Numbered from the stretch's first letter, positions 34,924 through 44,848 are shown. The stretch is DNA of 64,000 nt from Betaproteobacteria bacterium (GCA_021298815.1 JAJTHE010000021.1:84479-148478); one strand, 5' to 3'. Made by a program: numbers and translations. The notes: generated by a model from the letters alone, not told the origin.

Positions 34924-36656
34924 GCGGCGAGCGCGGCGGTAACCGCGCCGGGCGGGGGCTCGGCGGCGTCCAGGCCGGGCACCGGCCGCAGCGCATGCTT
35001 CACCGACCCGCCTTCGTTCCAGAGTACGAAGTTGCCGAGGAACCTCGCATCGTCGCGCTCAGGGAAGTCGAGGCGGCAGTGACCACCCCGGCTTTCCTCA
35101 CGCTGCAGGGCCGCCGTCGCCAGCATCCGCGCGACCTGCACCAGGTTGCGAGTCTCCAGCGACAGCCGCAGGCAGTCGAAGCGATCGCGCGCCGTCTCGC
35201 CGCGCACGCCGACATCCGCGAAGCGGGCCTCCAGCGCATCGAGCCGGGCCAGTGCGTGCTGCAGGCGATCGGCGCGCCGCACCAGGCCGACCGATTCGAC
35301 GACGAGTGCCTGGACCGCGTTGCGCCATTCCTCCGGCGAGTCGCCGCCGCTGCGTTCAGACCAGGAGGCCAGTGCCGCCACGCCGGACTGCCAGTCGCCC
35401 CGGTCGTCTGCCACCGACGGCGTCGCCTTGCATTCGAGCGCGGCTGCCATGCCGGCACGGAAGCCGAACACATAGCTGTCGATCAACGCCGCGCCACCGA
35501 GGCGGTTGGCGCCATGGATGCCCCCTGCCGCCTCGCCGCCGACGTAGAGGCCGGGCACGGTGCTGCGTCCCCATTCGTCGATACGCACGCCGCCGAGGTA
35601 GGTGTGCGGGCAACTCGTCACTTCCAGGAAGTCCCGGCTGAGGTCGACGCCGCCGTTGCGGAAGGTCTTGATGATGTCTGCCGATGCGCCGGAATTCGCA
35701 TGCTCGAACACGTGGCGGATGTCGATCCGCACGGCGTTGTGTTCGGTGCCACGGCCCTCGAACAGCTCCATCGCGACAGCGCGGTTGAGCATCGAACGCG
35801 TCGATCGCTCCATGCGTTCGGGGTCGTAGCGCGCCATGAAGCGTTCGCCGTCCCGGTTGAGCAGGTAGCCGCCTTCGTTCAGGAATCCGCTCGAATGCGG
35901 GGGATAGCCGGCGAGCTTCGCCGGTGCGGCGGTGATCATCTGGTAGTCGATGAATTCCATGTCGATCAGTTCGGCGCCGGCGCGCCAGGCCATCGCATAG
36001 CCGTCGCCGGTGATCGTCGGCGGCGAATCGTTCAGGGCGTGGAGCTGGGGGGCACCGCCGGTGGTGAGCACCGTCGCGCGTGCATGCACCACCACCGGCG
36101 TGCCTTCGCGGTAGCGGAAGCCCCAGGCGCCGACCACCCGGTCCTCATGGCGCAGCAGGTCGACCAGCATCACATGGTCCATCGGCGCGACGCCTGCGCC
36201 CTTCGTCTTGCGCGACAGCGCGTTCATCAAGGGTTTGCCCATCAGGCGGCCACAGTGGACGAGCCGCGCATGCCGGTGGGGGAATGCGCCCATCTTCTGG
36301 TCATAGGTGCCGTCGGCCAGTCGTGCCAGCCCCAGGCCCCAGGCATCGAGTTCGAGGGTGCGGTCGATCGACTCGGTGCACATCAGCATCGCCAGCCGGC
36401 GGTTGTTGAGGCCGAAGCCACCGGTGATCGTGTCCTCGAAGAACAGCTCGGGATTGTCGTCCGCGCTCGAATGCCCGATCGCCACCGAGTGGCCGCCGCG
36501 CGCCATCGACGAACTGCCCGATGCATAGGTGCCCTTGGTCAGCAGCATCGGCGTTATCCCCGACCGCAGCGCGGCTACCGCCGCCATCATGCCGGCCACC
36601 CCGCCGCCGATGATCAGCACGTCGGTCGACAGCCGCTCCACCTCATTCATGGCCAT
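34920..36656 (-). CDS. FAD-dependent oxidoreductase of the fumarate reductase/succinate dehydrogenase flavoprotein type
   Basis: TDVLIIGGGVAGMMAAVAALRSG...MARGGHSVAIG...TTGGAPQLHALNDSPPTITGDGYAMAWRAGAELIDMEFIDYQ...VPGLYVGGEAAGGIHGANRLGGAALIDSYVFGFRAG. Confidence 0.92.
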   Translation of the reverse strand: MAMNEVERLSTDVLIIGGGVAGMMAAVAALRSGITPMLLTKGTYASGSSSMARGGHSVAIGHSSADDNPELFFEDTITGGFGLNNRRLAMLMCTESIDRTLELDAWGLGLARLADGTYDQKMGAFPHRHARLVHCGRLMGKPLMNALSRKTKGAGVAPMDHVMLVDLLRHEDRVVGAWGFRYREGTPVVVHARATVLTTGGAPQLHALNDSPPTITGDGYAMAWRAGAELIDMEFIDYQMITAAPAKLAGYPPHSSGFLNEGGYLLNRDGERFMARYDPERMERSTRSMLNRAVAMELFEGRGTEHNAVRIDIRHVFEHANSGASADIIKTFRNGGVDLSRDFLEVTSCPHTYLGGVRIDEWGRSTVPGLYVGGEAAGGIHGANRLGGAALIDSYVFGFRAGMAAALECKATPSVADDRGDWQSGVAALASWSERSGGDSPEEWRNAVQALVVESVGLVRRADRLQHALARLDALEARFADVGVRGETARDRFDCLRLSLETRNLVQVARMLATAALQREESRGGHCRLDFPERDDARFLGNFVLWNEGGSVKHALRPVPGLDAAEPPPGAVTAALAA

Positions 36657-36665
36657 CTCGCCACC

Positions 36666-37559
36666 TCAGGATTGCGGGAGCAGCTTCGCTCCGAAGGCTT
36701 CGGTGCCGCAGATCGCGGTACGGTGCATCAGCCGGCGCAGCGGCAGCGCGTAGTCGCCCACCGCCATGTGCTGGGTCGAGTAGTTGTCCCACATGACCAG
36801 GTCGCCTGCCTGCCAGCGGTGCACGTAGACCGCTTCTTCCCGCGTGACATGCTCGTGCAGCCTGCGCAACAGCGGCGCGGAGTCTTCCTCGGACAGGCCT
36901 TCGAACGAGAAGGTATAGGTCCTGTTGACGTAGATGCAGCGGCGGCCGGTCTCCGGATGGGTGATCACCGCGTCATGCGAGAGGTCCGGCGTGGCGGCCT
37001 TCTGGGCAGCGGTGAGCGGCGGACGCGCGTGGTCCTTCGCGCGTTGTGCCCGCTTGCGTTCCTGGGCGCGGTGGTACTGGAAGACACCGCGCTGCCGGTC
37101 GAGCCAGCCACGGGTCTCGGCGTCCAGTGCATCGTAGGCATGGGCGGTGCTCGCGAAGTGCGTGTCGCCGAGCACCCTTCCGTCCTTCATCGGCACCTCG
37201 ATCGCATGCAGGAACGTGTAGCGGGCCGGGTGCTGCATGAAGCACAGGTCGGTGTGCCAGTCGTCACCGGCGTACGCAGAGCCGATCGACCGCTCGTTCT
37301 CCTTGACGTTCGAGATCAGGTGGATCTCGGGATGCCCGGGCAGTGCGAACTCCTGCCGGACATGGCGGTCCGGTTTCCCGAACCGCGCGGTGAACGCGAC
37401 CAGCTGCTCCGGCGCCAGCGACTGCCCGCGCAGGTAGATCATCCCGTTGCGGTCGAACAGGGCCTTCAGCGCGGCGAACGTCCCGTCGTCGATCCCCCGC
37501 GACAGGTCGAGCCCGCGCACCTCGGCGCCGAGCGGCCGGTCTCCGGCATTGATATCCAT
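36666..37559 (-). CDS. TauD/TfdA-family 2-oxoglutarate/Fe(II)-dependent dioxygenase
   Basis: AEVRGLDLSRGID...ALKALFDRNGMIYLRGQ...DDWHTDLCFMQHPARYTFLHAIEVP...VHRWQAGDLVMWDNYSTQHMAVGDY. Confidence 0.93.
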   Translation of the reverse strand: MDINAGDRPLGAEVRGLDLSRGIDDGTFAALKALFDRNGMIYLRGQSLAPEQLVAFTARFGKPDRHVRQEFALPGHPEIHLISNVKENERSIGSAYAGDDWHTDLCFMQHPARYTFLHAIEVPMKDGRVLGDTHFASTAHAYDALDAETRGWLDRQRGVFQYHRAQERKRAQRAKDHARPPLTAAQKAATPDLSHDAVITHPETGRRCIYVNRTYTFSFEGLSEEDSAPLLRRLHEHVTREEAVYVHRWQAGDLVMWDNYSTQHMAVGDYALPLRRLMHRTAICGTEAFGAKLLPQS

Positions 37560-37755
37560 GCTCCTCCCGCTTCACCCGCGCCCGGTGGTGTCCGCGGCGT
37601 CCAGTGTCGTCCTTGGCCGGTAGTGTCTCTGCGGACCCTTTCCGGACCTTGTTCGCGATGCTACGCACCGACGGGGCGTCGGAGCAATAGGGGCGGAGCT
37701 ATACAGGCCATTGTTGCAGCCTATGCAGATGGCCGTAAGCCCTCGCGCGCGGGCG

Positions 37756-38739
37756 TCACTCCACCTTGATGTTCGCCGCCGCGACGATCTTGCGGAACTT
37801 GTCGATCTCGCTGCGGATGTGCGCGTCGAACTGTTCGGGCGACAGTGGTGCCGGTTCTGCGCCGAGCGAGGCGAGCCGCGCCTTGATCTCGGGCAGCGCC
37901 ATCGAACGCACGATCTCCTGGTTGAGCTGGTTCACGATCGGGCGCGGCGTGCGGGCGGTGGTCAGGATGCCGAACCAGGGATCGAAGACGTAGCCCTTGA
38001 CGCCGGACTCGCCGATCGTCGGCACGTCGGGCAGTGCGCTCGCCCGGCTGCCGGTGGTGGTGGCGATCGCCAGCAGCTTGCCGGTGTTCACCAGCGGCAC
38101 CACGTTCAGGATCGGCGACAGGTTGAAGGTGATGGCGCCGGTCATCGCGCCGGTCATCGCCTCGGGGATGCCCTTGAACGGCACGTGCGTGACGTCGATG
38201 CCGGCGAGGTTCTTCAGCAGCTCGCCCGCGAGGTGGTTGGCGCTGCCGATGCCCGGGGTGGAATAGGTGAGGGTGCCCGGCTTGGCCTTCGCGAGCGCGA
38301 TGATGTCCTTGACCGACTTGATGCCCGAAGCGGGCGAGACCACCAGGATGCTGGGCACGTTCGCGAAGCGGGTGATGCCAGCGAAGTCCTTCACGGTGTC
38401 GTAGGGCAGGCTCTTGTAGAGCGCCGCCGACACCGCATGTCCGGCCGATACCGACAGCAGCGTGTGGCCGTCCGGCGTGGCCTTGGACACGATCTCGGCG
38501 GCGACGATGCCGCCGGCGCTCGGCCGGTTGTCGACGATCACCGGCTGGCCCCAGGCTTCGGTCAGCCGCTGGCCGGCGATGCGCGGCAGCAGGTCGGCCG
38601 TGCTTCCGGCGGAGAAGCCCACCAGGATGCGGATCGGGCGCTTGGGGTAGTCGGGCGCAGGTTGCGCCAGGGCCGCCAGCGGCAACAGGGTGAGGGACGT
38701 TGCTGCTGCCATCAGGATCGACCGCGACGCGTGTGCCAT
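37756..38739 (-). CDS. TTT substrate-binding protein (TctC/Bug family); paralogue of the 33752-33873 remnant
   Basis: QPAPDYPKRPIRILVGFSAGSTADLLPRIAGQRLTEAWGQPVIVDNRPSAGG...VTHVPFKGIPEA. Confidence 0.94.
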   Translation of the reverse strand: MAHASRSILMAAATSLTLLPLAALAQPAPDYPKRPIRILVGFSAGSTADLLPRIAGQRLTEAWGQPVIVDNRPSAGGIVAAEIVSKATPDGHTLLSVSAGHAVSAALYKSLPYDTVKDFAGITRFANVPSILVVSPASGIKSVKDIIALAKAKPGTLTYSTPGIGSANHLAGELLKNLAGIDVTHVPFKGIPEAMTGAMTGAITFNLSPILNVVPLVNTGKLLAIATTTGSRASALPDVPTIGESGVKGYVFDPWFGILTTARTPRPIVNQLNQEIVRSMALPEIKARLASLGAEPAPLSPEQFDAHIRSEIDKFRKIVAAANIKVE

Positions 38740-38810
38740 GCATGCCCTCCTCGTGAAGTACCCCTGCGAGCATAGACCGCGCCACCGTCGGTGACCAGTG
38801 GCCAGTGGCA

Positions 38811-39680
38811 TCAGGACCGCGGTTGCAGGGGAGGATGCGGTGGCTTGCGTGCCACGATCAGCCGGTAGCGCACCGCGCCGCGCAACTGCAGCAGCTCGAG
38901 CGTGCGCCCGCCGATGTCCGCCTGTTCGCGCAGGTCCCGGCCCAGCAGGCCCAGCCAGAAGGCGCGGCGCTGCAGCCGGGCACGCAGCGCGTGCAGCGCC
39001 TCGGCTTCGCCGAGCAGGATCAGGTCGGTGAGGTCCCGCTCGCCCACGCGCTCCAGGCCGGCCGCGTCGATCGCCGCGCGCCATGCGGCGGCAGGCGGCG
39101 CGACCGGGCAGCGCCACATGCGCTTGAACAGTGCGAGGTCCGCTTCGTCCTGCGGCGACAGCCCCGGCTCGGGCATGTCGTCGACGATGACCAGGTATCC
39201 GCCGGCGTCGAGGTGGGTAGCGAGGTTGGCGATGCTGCGTCCTGGATCCGTCGCGTGGATCAGCGATTCGATCGCGATCGCCAGGTCGAACGGCCCCGGC
39301 AGCGGATCGTCGTAGCTGCGGCATTCGAAGTGCAGTCGATCGGCGAGGTCGCGCCGCGCGGCCTCCTCGCGCGCACGCCGGACCTGCACCGGGCTCAGCG
39401 TGATGCCCAGCCAGCGGCCGCCGACCTTCGGCTGCAGGTCGAAGGCCGTGGCGCCGTAGCCGCAGCCGGCGTCCAGGATGCGCGGGTCGGCGGGCAGGGC
39501 AACGCCCTCGAGCATCAGCCGATGGATGACGGTCGGGCTCGCCGGCCCGCCCTCCGGGTCGCGCAGCGCACGGTGGATGGGCTGGGTCTGGCTTCCGGTC
39601 TGCGCGCGGTGGTCGCGCAGCGGCGCGAAGCGGTCCAGCCAGGCGTAGTAGCGGGCGATGCGGCGGGCGTGGGGGGTCAA
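38811..39680 (-). CDS. SAM-dependent methyltransferase (cyclopropane-fatty-acid-synthase-like)
   Basis: PRILDAGCGYGATAFDLQPKVGGRWLGITLSPVQVRRAREEAARRDLADRLHFECRSYDDPLPGPFDLAIAIESLIHATD. Confidence 0.85.
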   Translation of the reverse strand: MTPHARRIARYYAWLDRFAPLRDHRAQTGSQTQPIHRALRDPEGGPASPTVIHRLMLEGVALPADPRILDAGCGYGATAFDLQPKVGGRWLGITLSPVQVRRAREEAARRDLADRLHFECRSYDDPLPGPFDLAIAIESLIHATDPGRSIANLATHLDAGGYLVIVDDMPEPGLSPQDEADLALFKRMWRCPVAPPAAAWRAAIDAAGLERVGERDLTDLILLGEAEALHALRARLQRRAFWLGLLGRDLREQADIGGRTLELLQLRGAVRYRLIVARKPPHPPLQPRS

Positions 39681-39731
39681 GGCCGTCGCGTGCTCAGCGG
39701 CAGGACAGGCGCGAGGCGGCGGCGCACCCGT

Positions 39732-40691
39732 TCAGTTCAGCGGAATGCCGGCATCGCGCACGACCTTCGTCCAGCGCGCGAGGTCTTCCCGGATGTAGGC
39801 CGTGAACTGTTCTGGGCTGCCGGGGATCGTCTCGAGCGCCATCGAGGCGAACCGTTCGCGCACGTCGGGCCGTGCCAGCGCCTTGTGGACCGCTGCATTC
39901 AGCCGCCCGATCACATCCCTGGGCGTGGCCGCCGGCGCCAGCAACCCGGTGATGCTGGTGACCTCGAAGCCCTTGACGCCGGACTCGGCCATGGTCGGAA
40001 TGCCGGGCAGGACCGTGGAGCGTGCGGCTGAACTGATGGCGATCGGGCGGAACTTTCCACCCTTGACCTGTCCGACCGAGTTCGCGAGCTGGTCGAACAG
40101 GAGGTCCACGTGGCCGCCCATCAGCGCGGCACCGGCCGGACCGGTGCCCTGGAAGGGCACATGCACGAACTTCGTCCCGGTGATCGTCTGGAACAGTTCG
40201 CCGACCAGGTGCCCGACGCCGCCGGACCCCATCGTGAACGTCTCCGGCTTGCGCTTCGCGATCGCGATGAACTCCTTCATCGTGCTGGCCGGTACCGAGG
40301 GATGCACGACCAGCACGAACGGCGTCATGCCGATCATCGAGACCGGCGCGAAGTCGCGCACCGGATCGTACGGGCTCTTCTTCTGCAGGCTGGGCGCGAC
40401 GCTCAGCGTGCTGTTGGAGCCGAGCAGCAGCGTATAGCCGTTGGGTGCGGCACGCGCGACGAACTCGGTGCCGATCAGGCCCTGCGCGCCGCCGCGGTTC
40501 TCGATGACCATGTTCTGGCCGAGGATCTCGGTCAGCGCCGGGCCGATCGCGCGGGCGGTCACGTCGACGGTGCCCCCGGGCGGGAACGGGACGACGATGC
40601 GGACCGGTTGCGACGGATAGGCCTGGGCCAGCGCGCTGCCGGTCGCCAGCGTCGCGAGCGCCATGAGGATCGTGCGTGTCGAGTCGGTCAT
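39732..40691 (-). CDS. TTT substrate-binding protein (TctC/Bug family)
   Basis: ALAQAYPSQPVRIVVPFPPGGTVDVTARAIGPALTEILGQNMVIENRGGAQG...FVHVPFQGTGPA. Confidence 0.94.
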   Translation of the reverse strand: MTDSTRTILMALATLATGSALAQAYPSQPVRIVVPFPPGGTVDVTARAIGPALTEILGQNMVIENRGGAQGLIGTEFVARAAPNGYTLLLGSNSTLSVAPSLQKKSPYDPVRDFAPVSMIGMTPFVLVVHPSVPASTMKEFIAIAKRKPETFTMGSGGVGHLVGELFQTITGTKFVHVPFQGTGPAGAALMGGHVDLLFDQLANSVGQVKGGKFRPIAISSAARSTVLPGIPTMAESGVKGFEVTSITGLLAPAATPRDVIGRLNAAVHKALARPDVRERFASMALETIPGSPEQFTAYIREDLARWTKVVRDAGIPLN

Positions 40692-40698
40692 CGTCTGC

Positions 40699-41493
40699 TT
40701 ACTCCGGATTGCGCGCAGCATAGCCGATGCGCTGGAGGAACCCCTCCAGGATGGGATCGAAGACGTCCGGCCGTTCGAAGTTCGGCATGTGCGCGGCGCG
40801 ATCGATCACATGCCATTCCGCGTCGGGTATGCGCGTCGACATCAGTTCCATCTGCTCGAAGATCTCGCGTTCCTCGGAAACGCCGGCGACCAGCAGCGTC
40901 GGCACCCGGATCTCGGAAACCCGCTCGGTATGGTGGATCTCCGCGAGCAGCGCCTCCTCTTCCGCGGCCCGCACATGCAGCGGCGTCTTCAGGTACTCCG
41001 AGACCGCCCATTCCTTGACGGCCGGCGGGGTGTCCGCGTGCAGCTGCTTGTCGACCAGCCCGCGTGCGACGGACTCCCAGCCGCGTTCGCGCACGGCCCG
41101 GTGGAAACCCGCGACATCGCGGCCGCGCCTGGAGCAGGGCGATCCGATCAGCACCAGGCCCTTCAGGTTCGACCCGTGCTCGAGTGCGTAGAGCTGCGCG
41201 ACGATGCCGCCGACCGAGCATCCGACAAGCACGAAGTCGCGAAGCTGGAGTGCGTCGACGATCTCGACATAGTCGCGCAGGAAGTCCGCCATCGCGTAAC
41301 TGCCTTCGGGCTTTTCGGAATCGCCATGGCCGCGCAGGTCGAACGCGAGCACGCGGTAGCCGGCGGAGAACCGGTCGAGCTGCGGCTGGTAGAACTTCGC
41401 GCTGGCCGGCGTCGAATGGAAGCAGACGATCGGCCTGCCGCTGCCTGCTTCGAGATAGTGGAGGCGGCTTCCGCGTACGGTCAGGTAGGGCAC
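40699..41493 (-). CDS. Alpha/beta-fold hydrolase
   Basis: PIVCFHSTPASAKFYQPQLDRFSAGYRVLAFDLRGHGDSEKPEG...FVLVGCSVGGIVAQLYAL (GCSVGG nucleophile elbow). Confidence 0.9.
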   Translation of the reverse strand: MPYLTVRGSRLHYLEAGSGRPIVCFHSTPASAKFYQPQLDRFSAGYRVLAFDLRGHGDSEKPEGSYAMADFLRDYVEIVDALQLRDFVLVGCSVGGIVAQLYALEHGSNLKGLVLIGSPCSRRGRDVAGFHRAVRERGWESVARGLVDKQLHADTPPAVKEWAVSEYLKTPLHVRAAEEEALLAEIHHTERVSEIRVPTLLVAGVSEEREIFEQMELMSTRIPDAEWHVIDRAAHMPNFERPDVFDPILEGFLQRIGYAARNPE

Positions 41494-41565
41494 TGACGGG
41501 TTCCTTGGGAGGGGCGAACGGCTGCGAGTCTACCCGCCCTCGCTGCACGGATGTCTGTCCAGCGT

Positions 41566-41901
41566 TCAGGACATGAGGGCGGCAAACCGGGCGGGCGTGA
41601 GGACCCGGCCCTTGATGTCCGGCGCGGCCGGGGCCTTGTCCATGGGAGCCAGCACGATCGCGTGCTGGACGATGTCGGTGAGAAGGGCATCCGTCTCGGC
41701 AGCGGTGAGCCCATGGAGCTTCTGCACCTTCGGCTGCACGAGTGCCGCGCGATACTCGGCAAGGACCTGTTGGGACAGGACGAAAGGAAAACGGGCCGAC
41801 ACCATCCCGTCCAGTATCCGGGCCGTCGGAGACGTGTCGTCCTTCGTCAGGAGCCCCGCGACCAGCACGTTCGTGTCGACCAGCGCGAGGGGTATCCGGC
41901 T
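41566..41901 (-). pseudogene. Decayed PIN-domain toxin gene (no canonical start; C-terminal catalytic segment missing)
   Basis: SRIPLALVDTNVLVAGLLTKDDTSPTARILDGMVSARFPFVLSQQVLAEYRAALVQPKVQKLHGLTAAETDALLTDIVQHAIVLAPMDKAPAAPDIKGRVLTPARFAALMS; no ATG/GTG/TTG near the N-terminus in frame and no late PIN acidic/T-G-D segment. Confidence 0.65.
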
Positions 41902-41933
41902 TGCGGTGTCCGGCGCTCCCGCTTGGACAGCTG

Positions 41934-42182
41934 TCAGTAGTGCGGCGGCAGTTCCTGCCTCGACCCTGCCCCGTCCCCGCTGCCGTCCTCCTCGCCCATC
42001 TCTTCCACCCGCCCCCGCAGCCGCACCAGTTCCCGCGCCAGCGCCTCGAGCTGCTGCTGCTGGCGTGCGACGGTACGGTTGAGTTCGTCGAGCAGGTCCT
42101 CGGTGAAGCTCGCTTTGACCTCGAGCGCCATCAGGCGCTCGTCCATGCCCGGCGCTCCGGTGCCGTCGCCGGTGTCGGCCAT
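41934..42182 (-). CDS. slyX: SlyX family protein
   Basis: MADTGDGTGAPGMDERLMALEVKASFTEDLLDELNRTVARQQQQLEALARELVRLRGRVEEMGEEDGSGDGAGSRQELPPHY; coiled coil with C-terminal PPHY. Track shows only the over-extended 41934..42800 ORF. Confidence 0.88.
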   Translation of the reverse strand: MADTGDGTGAPGMDERLMALEVKASFTEDLLDELNRTVARQQQQLEALARELVRLRGRVEEMGEEDGSGDGAGSRQELPPHY

Positions 42183-42955
42183 CAGTGGTTGATGTAGCCG
42201 CCGTCCACGCAGATGTCCTCGCCCTGCAGGAAGGCCGGGGCGTCGGTGGCGAGGAAGAAGGCGACATCGGCGATCTCGCCCGGTTCGCCCAGCCGGCCGA
42301 GCGGCACGTACTGGCTGATGCGGCGGGCCATCTCTTCCGGCTCGGTGCGCAGCCGGTCGATCAGCGGCTGGGTCTTGATCGGGCCCGGGCTCACCGAGTT
42401 CACCTGGATGTTGTCCTTGCCCAGCTCGTAGGCCATGGACTTGGTCAGGTGCAGCAGCGCGGCCTTGGTCAGGCCGTACAGCGCGCGCTTCGCGTAGGTC
42501 ACGTGGCCGAGCTGGCTGGCGATGTGGATGATGCGGCCGCCACCCTGGGCGCGCATGATCGGCACCACGGCCTGGCTGGCGAAGAACGGCGTGGCGATGT
42601 TCACGCCGACCACCGCATCGAACTGGGCGCGGGTGTAGTCGCCGAAGTTGTACGGCGCGCGGATGCCGGCATTGTTCACCAGCACGTCGATGCGGCCGAA
42701 CCGCTTGTGCGCGTCGGCGATCATCGCTTCGGCATTGCCAGACACGGAAAGATCGTAGATGCCATGTTCGATCGTGCCGGCCTCCGGGTAGGCCCGGCAT
42801 TCGGCCTGTGCCGTCTCGAGCTGTTCCTTCGTGCCCTCGGCGACGAGGAACACCGACGCGCCGGCCTCGGCGAAGCGCTTCGCGATGGTGTTGCCGATGC
42901 CATTCGGGGTGGATGCGCCGGTGACGACGCAGAACCGGCCTTTCATCGATGCCAT
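42182..42955 (-). CDS. SDR family oxidoreductase
   Basis: CVVTGASTPNGIGNTIAKRFAEAGASVFLV...VLVNNAGIRAPYNF...YGLTKAALLHLTKSMAYELGKDNIQVNSVSPGPIKT. Confidence 0.93.
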   Translation of the reverse strand: MASMKGRFCVVTGASTPNGIGNTIAKRFAEAGASVFLVAEGTKEQLETAQAECRAYPEAGTIEHGIYDLSVSGNAEAMIADAHKRFGRIDVLVNNAGIRAPYNFGDYTRAQFDAVVGVNIATPFFASQAVVPIMRAQGGGRIIHIASQLGHVTYAKRALYGLTKAALLHLTKSMAYELGKDNIQVNSVSPGPIKTQPLIDRLRTEPEEMARRISQYVPLGRLGEPGEIADVAFFLATDAPAFLQGEDICVDGGYINH

Positions 42956-42968
42956 GGTGCCTCCTGGT

Positions 42969-43814
42969 TCAGCTGGCCGCGGCGAACTCTCGCGTGCGGA
43001 TCTCGACCTGTTCGTCGCGGGCAGCGTAATAGCGCGCGACAGCATCGGTGCGGAACGCGGTGACCTCGGGGTCGAAGTCGAAACGCACCCTCGGTTCGTG
43101 GTCGAAATGGTTGTATCGGTCGACGCCACGCATCAGCATCGCGGTGTGCCGGACCGATCCGGTGCAGCGCACCGAGGTCGGAATGTAGCTCACGCCCAGG
43201 CCGATGCGCCGGCGCGACGAGTTATTCGGGTCGGAGTAGTGCACCAGGCGGGTGTGGTGCAGCGACATCTCGCCAGGCTGCAGCGGGATGGTCTTCACCA
43301 CGCTGGAGTCCACCGGCTCGACGATATGCTGGCCCTTGGACAGCAGGCTGCCGTTGCCCGGGGCGTCGGCATGGCGAAGCTGGCCCAGGGTGTGGCTGCC
43401 GGGCAGGTAGTTCACGCTGCCGTTATCTTCCACGCTGTCGGTCAGTGCGATCCATGCGGTGACCTGCACGGCCGGGTCGAGCGGGAAGTAGGTCGAGTCC
43501 TGGTGCCAGCCGACGAACGACGGATCGTTCGCGTTCTTGATCCAGACGGTCAGGTTGTAGAGCAGGATGTCCGGCCCGATCGCGTCCTCGACCGCGTCGA
43601 GCACGTTGGCGTCGTGGATCACCTCGTCCACCCACTTGAGCGACAGGTGGGCCTTGGTGCGCAGCACCTTCTTGAAGTCCGCGCCCATCGACCGTTCGCC
43701 AGCCTCGAGGCAGGACAGGTAGTAGGCCGCCTTCTCGGCGCTGAACACGCGCACCGGGTGGGTGCAGCCTTCCGCCGCGTACTCCTTCGCCTGTGCCTCG
43801 GTAAGCCGCTTCAT
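42969..43814 (-). CDS. Phytanoyl-CoA dioxygenase (PhyH) family protein
   Basis: FVGWHQDSTYFPLDPAVQVTAWIALTDSVEDNGSVNYLPGSHTLGQLRH...LQPGEMSLHHTRLVHYSDPNNSSRRRIGLGVSYIP. Confidence 0.93.
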   Translation of the reverse strand: MKRLTEAQAKEYAAEGCTHPVRVFSAEKAAYYLSCLEAGERSMGADFKKVLRTKAHLSLKWVDEVIHDANVLDAVEDAIGPDILLYNLTVWIKNANDPSFVGWHQDSTYFPLDPAVQVTAWIALTDSVEDNGSVNYLPGSHTLGQLRHADAPGNGSLLSKGQHIVEPVDSSVVKTIPLQPGEMSLHHTRLVHYSDPNNSSRRRIGLGVSYIPTSVRCTGSVRHTAMLMRGVDRYNHFDHEPRVRFDFDPEVTAFRTDAVARYYAARDEQVEIRTREFAAAS

Positions 43815-44848
43815 CAGGAGCCTCCTTCGATCGAGACGTTGGCCTTCTTCACCACCGCCGACCACTTGCGGGTCTCCTCGCGGGCGAACGCCGCGAGCTG
43901 GGCGGGCGTGCCGCCGATCGGCTCCACGCCCAGGTCGGCGAAGCGGGCGCGCAGGTCCCGGTCATTGGCGAGGATCGCCCCGGTGGTGCCGTTGAGCAGC
44001 GAGATGATCGCGCCCGGCGTGCCGGCAGGCGCCAGCAGGCCGAACCAGGACAGCGACTCGTAACCCGGCAGGCCGGCTTCGGCGAACGTGGGTACGTCGG
44101 GCAGCAGCGGCGAGCGCCGGCTGTCGGCTACCGCCAGCGCGCGCAGCTTGCCGGCGCGGATCGGGCCGATCGCCGGCGGCAGGTCGTTGATCATCAGCTG
44201 TACCTCGCCGGCCATCAGCGCGACGCCCGCGGGGCCGCCACCCTTGAACGGGATGTGCACGATGTCGGGCAGCTGCGCCACCATCTTGAACAGTTCGGCC
44301 GACAGGTGCACCGAGGTGCCGTTGCCCGAGGACGCGATGGACAGCTTGCCCGGACGCGACTTCGCGTAGGCGATCAGCTCCTTCAGCGAGGTCACGGGCA
44401 GGCCGGGCGTGGACATCAGCACGAACGGTCCCTTCGCCAGCAGCACGATCGGCGCGAGGTCGCGCGCGACGTCGTAGCCGAGCTTCGGGTAGAGGCTTTC
44501 GTTGATGGCCAGCGTGCTGGTGGTGCCGAGTACCAGCGTGTAGCCATCGTTGTTGGACTTCACCGCGATCGCGGTGCCGATGGTGCCGCCGGCGCCGGCG
44601 CGGTTGTCGATCAGGAACGGCTGGCCGAGCTTGTCGCCGAGCTTCTGCCCGAGCACGCGTGCCAGCACGTCGGTGGAGCCACCGGGGGCGAACGGCACGA
44701 TCAGCCGCACCGGGCGGTCGGGATAGGCCGAGGCAGCGGCCGCTGGCCCGGCCACGGTCGAGAACAGGGCCGCGGTCGCGGCCGCGGCTGCGGCGACGCG
44801 CAGGGCTGCCGCGGTGCCGCGTCTTGGTGCGTTGTCCATTGCAGCCAT
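43814..44848 (-). CDS. TTT substrate-binding protein (TctC/Bug family)
   Basis: ASAYPDRPVRLIVPFAPGGSTDVLARVLGQKLGDKLGQPFLIDNRAGAGG...IVHIPFKGGGPA; stop overlaps PhyH start (TGATG). Confidence 0.93.
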   Translation of the reverse strand: MAAMDNAPRRGTAAALRVAAAAAATAALFSTVAGPAAAASAYPDRPVRLIVPFAPGGSTDVLARVLGQKLGDKLGQPFLIDNRAGAGGTIGTAIAVKSNNDGYTLVLGTTSTLAINESLYPKLGYDVARDLAPIVLLAKGPFVLMSTPGLPVTSLKELIAYAKSRPGKLSIASSGNGTSVHLSAELFKMVAQLPDIVHIPFKGGGPAGVALMAGEVQLMINDLPPAIGPIRAGKLRALAVADSRRSPLLPDVPTFAEAGLPGYESLSWFGLLAPAGTPGAIISLLNGTTGAILANDRDLRARFADLGVEPIGGTPAQLAAFAREETRKWSAVVKKANVSIEGGS

